Assembly (NCBI GenBank): GCA_034696485.1
Contig: JAQIWT010000971.1
Coordinates: 1 to 13,329, forward strand
Direction of reading: 5' to 3'
Length of the DNA stretch: 13,329 nucleotides
DNA from: Isohypsibius dastychi
Lineage: Eukaryota > Tardigrada > Eutardigrada > Parachela > Isohypsibiidae
Both the position numbers and the translations under genes were made by a program. The notes under the pieces were generated by a model. It saw nothing but the letters and a program-made list of their open reading frames with translations. It made no database searches and was not told the DNA's origin. How positions within the stretch are numbered: the first letter of the stretch is position 1; every line of letters begins with the position of its first letter. This document shows positions 8,271-13,329 of the stretch, piece by piece.

Positions 8271-8935
8271 TTAAGAATAACTCTCAGACGAAGTTCGATT
8301 TGCAGGAATCACAACCTCTCCAATTTTTACTTTTGTCCACGTAATCACAAGGTCACTCAAACACAATGCAGATTCCGTGGGAGATCAACAAATCAGACGA
8401 GTGACGCCATTTTCTTGAATTCTTAACAATGGCTAACAGTTACGACTGAAGAACCTCCTAGATCAGGTGGCAGCAATGAATGGATTGGCTCGATATTTCC
8501 ACTGCAGACGTTATCCGATCAAATGAATGACAATTTGGCCCAAAAAACTCGTTGACAACAAAACTTGATTCTTAGCTTACGAACCCAATTTCTTCGATTT
8601 TCGAAGGAATGGAAACGAAACGCAAACAAAATCTCGCCCTGAGCTATGGCAAGCCAGTTCGCCCGAAAAAATACCTACACGATTTCATTGTACAGTCAAA
8701 TCGTCAGGGCCAGCTCACCAAAGCATAGTGGAACGAGCCAATCGAAAGCTGGTTAAACGGTTTGAACCAATGGTATTTGGCAAATGTTGTAAAGCCAACC
8801 CCTCTTTCCCGCCATCGAGAAAAACCACAACAGGAAATTCACCTCCACTTCGTTTGGTACAGTGTAGTGTCCCTTATCAAACGAGTTATTTCCTTAGTTC
8901 TTTCCTTCCATGTTGACCTTTTTCTGCTGATCGAA
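8271..8935. other. Divergent promoter region between two unrecognised genes
   Basis: About 660 bases separate the leader of the minus-strand gene from the start of the plus-strand gene at 8936, so the stretch probably holds promoters for both. CGCCATTTT at 8405-8413 is a YY1-like word (reverse AAAATGGCG). No TATA box is evident. A 39-codon plus-strand open frame at 8609-8728 is listed separately. Confidence 0.5.
8609..8728 (+). CDS. Candidate small ORF or upstream ORF, 39 aa, basic
   Basis: ATG 8609 to TAG 8726-8728 encodes 39 residues starting METKRKQNLALSYGKP, rich in Lys and Arg with few cysteines or low-complexity runs. It lies in the divergent promoter region 208 bases before the start codon of the plus-strand gene at 8936 and could be an upstream ORF in its leader. 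I know no homologue, and chance cannot be excluded at this length. Confidence 0.25.
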   Translation: METKRKQNLALSYGKPVRPKKYLHDFIVQSNRQGQLTKA

Positions 8936-10377
8936 ATGGGGTCTTATGAAAATGGCGTTGAAACATCAGGTAACGGTTCTCCTTTTCAGACAGCTTGATT
9001 CAGGACAGATTCGGTTTACATTCTCTGTTTTCGGTAGCGGTGCATGTTTAGGTAGATTTTGGAGTTTGTTCTCGTACATTGTGTTCTGCCTAATTTCACT
9101 CTGATGATTATTCTTCTCTAGGGAATGGTGCTAGCAGCAGCAGAGGACAGGGATATAGTTGGACGAGAACGGTGTTCGGAAATCCACGGCGCGCACTTCG
9201 ATTTTTGGACGATCGTCGAGAAGAAGTTTTAGCCAAAATACCTGCAGCAAGTGACCCAGATGATCTCCCGGAGGATACTGTGGAAGAGTGGCTTGCATTG
9301 CTTCACGAGAGAGAACGGATCTTCGGGCAAATTCTCGTTCTGGTATGGTCTACGTTTGTTGTTCTATTTTCCGCTTCTTTCAGTTCTTCCTCATTATTTC
9401 TTCTAGGTTAAGTCATAAAGTCGTTTTCTTATCGTTTACCAAATTTGTTTCTTTCTAGGAATCGGAAGAGTTCTTCAAGAACAAAGTATTGGAGATGGAG
9501 CTGATTCTGAAAGCCATGACCGAAGATTCCTCAACTTTCTCGAAAGATCCCTTCCGTACCGCCATTCACCGATTTGCTCAAGAACTGAGAGATTTTCTGA
9601 CGCGAAAAAATATTAAATCTTCGGATCCACCTCTACGGCCGCCCGTCATGGCAGATGCAGCTGTACAAACTGACTTAATCGAAAATGTGGAAAAAGATGA
9701 ACTTCCGGGACACGAAGGGATAGCTTGCACCTCGAATCCGATAGTCGACTTTTTCCCGGAAGCAACTAGTACTCCATTGAAAGAGAGGGCCATCCATTCT
9801 GCTGGTAACGATTTCTTCTTCCGTGACTTTTTCAAATGCGGAAGAAAGTGAAAGATGTTTTTCAGAAGCAATCTTTAGTCCGGTGGCAAACAGCACACCT
9901 CTGGCTGAAAAACGCCGGAATAATCCGATCATCAAGGTCGATGGATCTGGTTCGAACCTTAAGAAGAAGTTCCATTGGGATGATTTCGAACGGTGCTCAT
10001 CGCCGGATGTCATTCCGAAAAGCTGGCGAAAAGGAAATTCTGCTGAACGAAATTCATCGAACCGGAAGTCACGAAATTATAACGAAATATCCAAACTGGA
10101 CCTCGAAGTGCCGAATATGACCATGCAGCGTTCGCTCAGCGTACCAGCTGATTTGGACCAACAGGCACTTCCGGTGGATTCTCTGTGCGATTTCAGCCGG
10201 CTCAGCTCAGTTTCCGGATTCCGATCTACAAGCGTCTCGAATTTAATGTCGAATCTCCAACCGTTCAGCCGCCATTTGAAAATGATGCCGACGTTCAAGC
10301 CGATTGCTCTTCTTCGGGAAATTCCACAGGAGAATTCGAATGCAAGTGGGTCCAGTCATAATGACAGTATTGACTGA
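8936..10377 (+). CDS. Unrecognised 370-aa protein, charged helical N-half and serine-rich C-half, 4 exons
   Basis: I do not recognise the family. Exons are 8936-8969, 9122-9342, 9459-9804 and 9866-10377, all in phase; together they make 370 residues. After a Gly/Ser-rich start comes FGNPRRALRFLDDRREEVLA (about 30-49). Residues 30-136 look strongly helical and charged, including VEEWLALLHERERIFGQIL and a DPFRTAIHRFAQELRDFL segment. Residues 152-157 (AAVQTD) resemble the QT-containing dynein light chain LC8 docking motifs. The C-terminal half is disordered and Ser-rich; RSLSVP at 289-294 exactly fits the 14-3-3 mode 1 pattern RSxSxP. No signal peptide or membrane helix is seen, so a cytoplasmic adaptor or scaffold is a fair guess, not more. 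The last intron has a second acceptor at GCGGAAG (exon from 9846) that also keeps frame and would add seven residues; the TGTTTTTCAG acceptor is preferred. Confidence 0.8.
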
Positions 10378-11745
10378 TTGATGATCTCTATTTTGAATAA
10401 TGTTTGAGTTATTGTGAGTGGATATCTGGCTCAAAATAATCACGAATGCTCCGTTTTTCGTCCCGGAGCTTATTTTAAGGTAATTCAATATGCATTTATG
10501 TCTGTGGTTTTAAATACTGTTTGTGAAAGTTGGTGTCAATGAATAGTTGCGACGCGAGGTGTTTATTTATTCTGCTGGTAATTGACACCTCAACTGGTAA
10601 TTGAAATAATGTACGCTTGACACCTTTGGCCTGACTTGTGGATCCACTCAGCAATTTTTGTTAGCAGGTCATTTTCGACAATTTCAACCATGGTCATCAA
10701 ATAAGAAACGCATAATATCATCGTCCAGCATTTGTTTCAAATTCAGATATACGTTTTGAATATGGAACTCATCTTCAACGTGTTTCCCAAATGCGCCAAA
10801 ACTAATCATTCGTTCTGTGAATATTTACCAAATTCTGTGAATTTTATAAGAAGTGCAGCGATGAAATTCTCTGCGTTTCGTAATTCGAAATTTTGCGGAG
10901 GCGCGGACAACAACTTTAATGTCGGATTAATTCGGCGAAAATGATTAATGTGGCGCGCTTATTCGGGCTTTGTTGTTGACGGCGAGATGCAATTCACTCA
11001 GGAACCAGTTCGCAAATTCGTTTCACTTAACGGTGTTACGACATAATATCTTCTGATGAGAATAATCACGATCAAGTGTATTCTAAACAAATATTTCACT
11101 TCTGAAGCAGTCTAATATTTTCGTGATCAATTTCAACCATTTAGTCATCATCGGTGACATTGTGGTTTGATGGTTTGTGTAAGATATCTAAGAATATGAA
11201 AATGAATGAAAAATTTATGAAATAATATCAAAGTAGTTTTGTGAATTTTTTCGAATGTTTGTGAAACATTCAGTTATGTGTTTGAATTTTGATGTGCATG
11301 TAAAATAACGGTCGCTTTTATATGGGATTTATCATATTCGGCAAACCAGAACTACGGCCTCTAATTCGCATGTTAGGCGGAACAAAGGCCCAACTGTTCA
11401 TTTCGAGCAAGCCGGTTCTGCTTGCAAAACACGAAAAGACATATTTCAAAATTGACCCTGACAGACCTTGAATTTTATTCAAAGCCATCCATTAGGCGTC
11501 ATTTATCTTTCATTCGGACTTTTTTTCTAGCCAGCTGATTTCCTATTCGCCAGGTGGAATTGTTTGTTGTATCACTTGCTTGACAAGAACTCGGTTCAAC
11601 ACACTCGCTTGTCAATCGATTGAACTCCATTAAAACAAACTATTAAGGACCATTGCATTGGCTGCTAGTCGTCAGATCCGCAAGTGCGCTTACCCTACAC
11701 AAATCTCCGCTCGTGCTACGATAAACGAACTTTCCTCAAGCACAG
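10378..11745. other. Long AT-rich intergenic region, no gene seen
   Basis: The 3' untranslated region of the preceding gene must lie at the left end, but I find no canonical AATAAA close to the stop. A cluster of AGGTGTCAA-like words lies at 10532-10625. The plus-strand open frame at 10732-10944 has biased composition, no domain and no splice support. No tRNA-like or repeat structure was recognised. Confidence 0.5.
10532..10625. promoter_or_regulatory. Cluster of three TTGACACC words interleaved with a repeated CTGGTAATTGA
   Basis: GGTGTCAA lies at 10532-10539, its reverse form within TTGACACCT at 10582-10590, and another TTGACACCT at 10617-10625. CTGGTAATTGA is repeated at 10574-10584 and 10594-10604. 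The GGTGT core resembles T-box half-sites, though the usual half-site is AGGTGTGA. This could be an enhancer for either neighbour. Confidence 0.3.
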
Positions 11746-11747
11746 TT

Positions 11748-11753
11748 TATAAA
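11748..11753 (+). promoter_or_regulatory. TATA box of a candidate small gene
   Basis: TTTATAAAG at 11746-11754 contains a perfect TATAAA. Transcription would start about 25-30 bases later, near 11778. The following leader ends at donor CAAA|GTAAAC (11801), and the acceptor TTTCGCCAG at 12002 lies ten bases before an ATG, making a coherent model. Confidence 0.5.
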
Positions 11754-12012
11754 GACAAAGAGCGCGGTGGTGTACCACGGGCACGATCGAGCTCGTCAAA
11801 GTAAACCCAGGTTTGGATTATTATGCCATCATCATCACATCGCTCGTCTCTTTCCTCTCTGTTGGAAAATTGCTGAAACACTTGGCTCGGACAAGTGGGA
11901 AGTTGGGCAATCGGAATTGCGGATGCGACTCATTATTTATTATTTTTGGAACCTCCTCAACTCATCTTTATTTTTCCGGTGATTTTTTTTTATTTTCGCC
12001 AGTTCCATCGAA

Positions 12013-12240
12013 ATGCAGCTAATTAATCAGGAACCGGTGATTCCGTTTATCGAAGAAATGAGGAGGTTTCGTATTCCGCGACCGAAATTGTTGCCGAACA
12101 CGAGGATTTATGATAACCGGACTGCTGAATGGAAGCCGTCGTTATCTGCCGGTCAGCCGGTCGAGGAATCAAAAAGCGGACCGGTACACTTGGACAAATC
12201 TGCTCTATCCGACCAAGAACTTGTGAATCGGTTGCGGTGA
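12013..12240 (+). CDS. Candidate small protein, 75 aa, unrecognised
   Basis: ATG 12013 follows the acceptor TTTTCGCCAG closely and opens 75 codons ending in TGA at 12238-12240. The product is polar, with a Pro-punctuated N-terminus (EPVIPFIEEMRRFRIPRPKL), no signal peptide and no membrane helix, and a C-terminal stretch that could form a helix (DKSALSDQELVNRLR). A TATA box at 11748 and a 202-base leader intron (11801-12002) support a real transcript. An alternative is that the hydrophobic frame at 11813-11900 (LDYYAIIITSLVSFLSVGKL) is an upstream coding exon, but I find no start codon for it and only a weak donor. I cannot name a family. Confidence 0.45.
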   Translation: MQLINQEPVIPFIEEMRRFRIPRPKLLPNTRIYDNRTAEWKPSLSAGQPVEESKSGPVHLDKSALSDQELVNRLR

Positions 12241-12778
12241 TTTGGATTGGATAGTCCGATTCCGATTTTCCGGAGATCTCATAGTTTGACCGGTTTTTCT
12301 GGTGGTTTTCAAGGGCACAAGTGCGATGCGGTTTTTGCGCGATTATTGAGTAACCGGTGGGTTTTTGTTGACCCGACTTACGTAGGCTGAAAGCCGGAAG
12401 TCATAATATGGCGGTCGGAGGTAATTACATGTTCGTTTACAGCATACCAGATGGCTGCAAAAAAACGCTTGATCTTATTCAATAGAATTATTAAGTCCGT
12501 TTTCTCTTGTGTTTTTGTGGTATGTTGTTCAGATAATAGTTACGACTTTCCGGAGCGCGTCAAAATAAAAAGACAACTGTTTTCCGCCGCATTTGTCCAT
12601 TTTCATCAAACAGCAAAAACTCATCAGTATTATCAGTACATAGTTTTAATTCGAGATTCTAGCTGTTAGGAGTGATTTTAACTAAAACAAAGAAAGAAAA
12701 TTCGAGTTCAGCTGGAGGTAGTTCTCAGGCGAATTCTCATCAGCTGCTTTGGTATGTTGATTAAGAGAACGGAAAAAA
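12241..12778. other. Intergenic region between small gene and separase
   Basis: No convincing gene is seen. It holds the 3' ends of two convergent genes. CCGGAAGT at 12394 is followed six bases later by ATGGCGG at 12408, a pairing like ETS and YY1 promoter sites. An ATG at 12451 after a plausible acceptor opens 72 codons without any recognisable features. Confidence 0.4.
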
Positions 12779-13329
12779 TCAGTATGTCGCCGGAAGTCCG
12801 ATGATAACAGGTGCAGCTCCAACCAGATAGTTGCTTCTGATTCGATCCCGACTCATAGCCAGAAGCTCCAGGAACGACCGGTCACGAGACCCAGACTCTT
12901 TTTCTGACATCAGATCTTCGAGGACACTTGATATCAGCGAGTCAATACAGCCACTTGTCACCGTCCAAAGATTTCCCACCACACAGGGGCTGCAAACAGA
13001 TAAATCTTTAGGCAACAGAAAATTTTGATTGATTCTTGGTAATGAAAGATGAAAAGTTTCGAACAAATTTTAAATATGTATTTCACATTCGTTTTCTATA
13101 CAGTAGTTTACTATATCTTCGGTTTCGGAATTTTAAATTTTATCATCTGACTGATTACACACCTGCCCATGGTCATGCACTGCTCCACGAACCCAGTTCC
13201 ATCCATCCAGGCTGAAAACCGAAGTTGTACGCTCGAACACCCGACGAGGAACATGGAAGCTTTTGTGCGAAGAGAATCAAGGAGCGACAAGTTGAATATG
13301 TGAGCACCGGAGCCATGTCCCATGTACCT
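12779..13329 (-). CDS. sep-1: Separase, C-terminal catalytic domain, partial at the window edge
   Basis: Separase is the clan CD cysteine protease that cuts the cohesin kleisin subunit at anaphase and is held inactive by securin. Two exons are visible (minus): 13329-13163, open at its 5' side, and 12989-12779 with stop TGA. The 173-base intron has donor GGGCAG|GTGTGT and acceptor TTTGCAG, and splicing rebuilds MGSPCVVGNLW. The catalytic His lies in YMGHGSGAH and the catalytic Cys in LVGCSS, 26 residues later, the same spacing as in human separase (His2003 and Cys2029). The GNLW block and the C-terminal NYLVGAAPVIIGLPATY match the family's GNLW and YLIGAAP blocks. Most of the protein, including the long N-terminal helical repeats, lies beyond the window. 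The usual WDVTDxDID appears here as WTVTSGCID. Family assignment is very strong. Confidence 0.95.
12990..13162 (-). other. Last intron of the separase gene
   Basis: 173 bases, phase 2 (AG|C completes Ser). It separates the catalytic Cys exon from the exon carrying the GNLW block. It is AT-rich and no other element is seen in it. Confidence 0.8.

Noticed and set aside
8762-8935. In-frame upstream extension of the 370-aa protein
   Set aside because: The extension is hydrophobic and unlike the rest, has only a non-ATG start or odd context, and ATG 8936 gives a sensible N-terminus.
9578-10013. Minus-strand open frames opposite the 370-aa protein
   Set aside because: They are antisense shadows of well-spliced plus-strand exons with no domains.
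10732-10944. Plus-strand open frame of 70 codons in the long intergenic region
   Set aside because: No domain, no splice sites or promoter nearby, and composition typical of AT-rich noncoding DNA.
12451-12669. Plus-strand open frame of 72 codons after a plausible acceptor
   Set aside because: The first 23 residues have fair context and a GTATGT donor follows, but no partner exon fits before the opposing separase gene and there is no recognisable sequence.
1-13329. tRNA genes, CRISPR arrays, transposase or viral genes
   Set aside because: Scanning for B-box words (GGTTCGA type), regular spaced repeats and known transposase or polymerase motifs gave no convincing hit; the GGTTCGAAC at about 9952 lies inside a coding exon without a tRNA fold around it.

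Overview
This window looks like a piece of a compact animal nuclear genome, most probably a nematode. Every recognisable gene is broken by GT-AG introns, most of them short (42 to 185 bases) with acceptors of the TTTTCAG/TTTGCAG type. The gene content fits: an oxalate/formate-type MFS transporter, a trypsin-like S1 protease, a secreted thrombospondin type 1 protein and a separase. Nothing looks bacterial, viral or transposon-derived. The phylum call is an inference from intron style and gene content.

Layout from left to right. 1-808: AT-rich flank with a small minisatellite. 809-3390 (+): seven-exon MFS transporter of 570 residues with a poly(A) signal at 3486. 3758-4886 (-): S1 serine protease with a complete catalytic triad and a trypsin-type pocket, converging on the transporter. 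5421-6357 (-): secreted 210-residue protein with two thrombospondin type 1 repeats. 7074-8166 (-): unrecognised, highly charged, probably nuclear protein with a spliced 5' leader. 8936-10377 (+): unrecognised 370-residue protein with a charged helical N-terminal half and a serine-rich C-terminal half, divergent from the previous gene. 10378-11745: a long stretch with no convincing gene. 11748-12240 (+): candidate small gene with a TATA box, a 5' leader intron and a 75-codon reading frame. 12779-13329 (-): last two exons of separase, the cohesin-cleaving protease of anaphase, cut by the window edge but retaining both catalytic residues.

The genes do not form one pathway. The protease and the thrombospondin-repeat protein are neighbours on the same strand and both appear secreted, which is suggestive only. 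The strongest unexplained signal is not a gene. The 8-mer ACTTCCGG (reverse CCGGAAGT) occurs 13 times across the window, in exons in all three reading frames as well as in noncoding DNA, where fewer than one occurrence is expected by chance.

All exon boundaries were assigned by hand from reading frame, phase and splice consensus. Each full gene model listed adds up to a whole number of codons.
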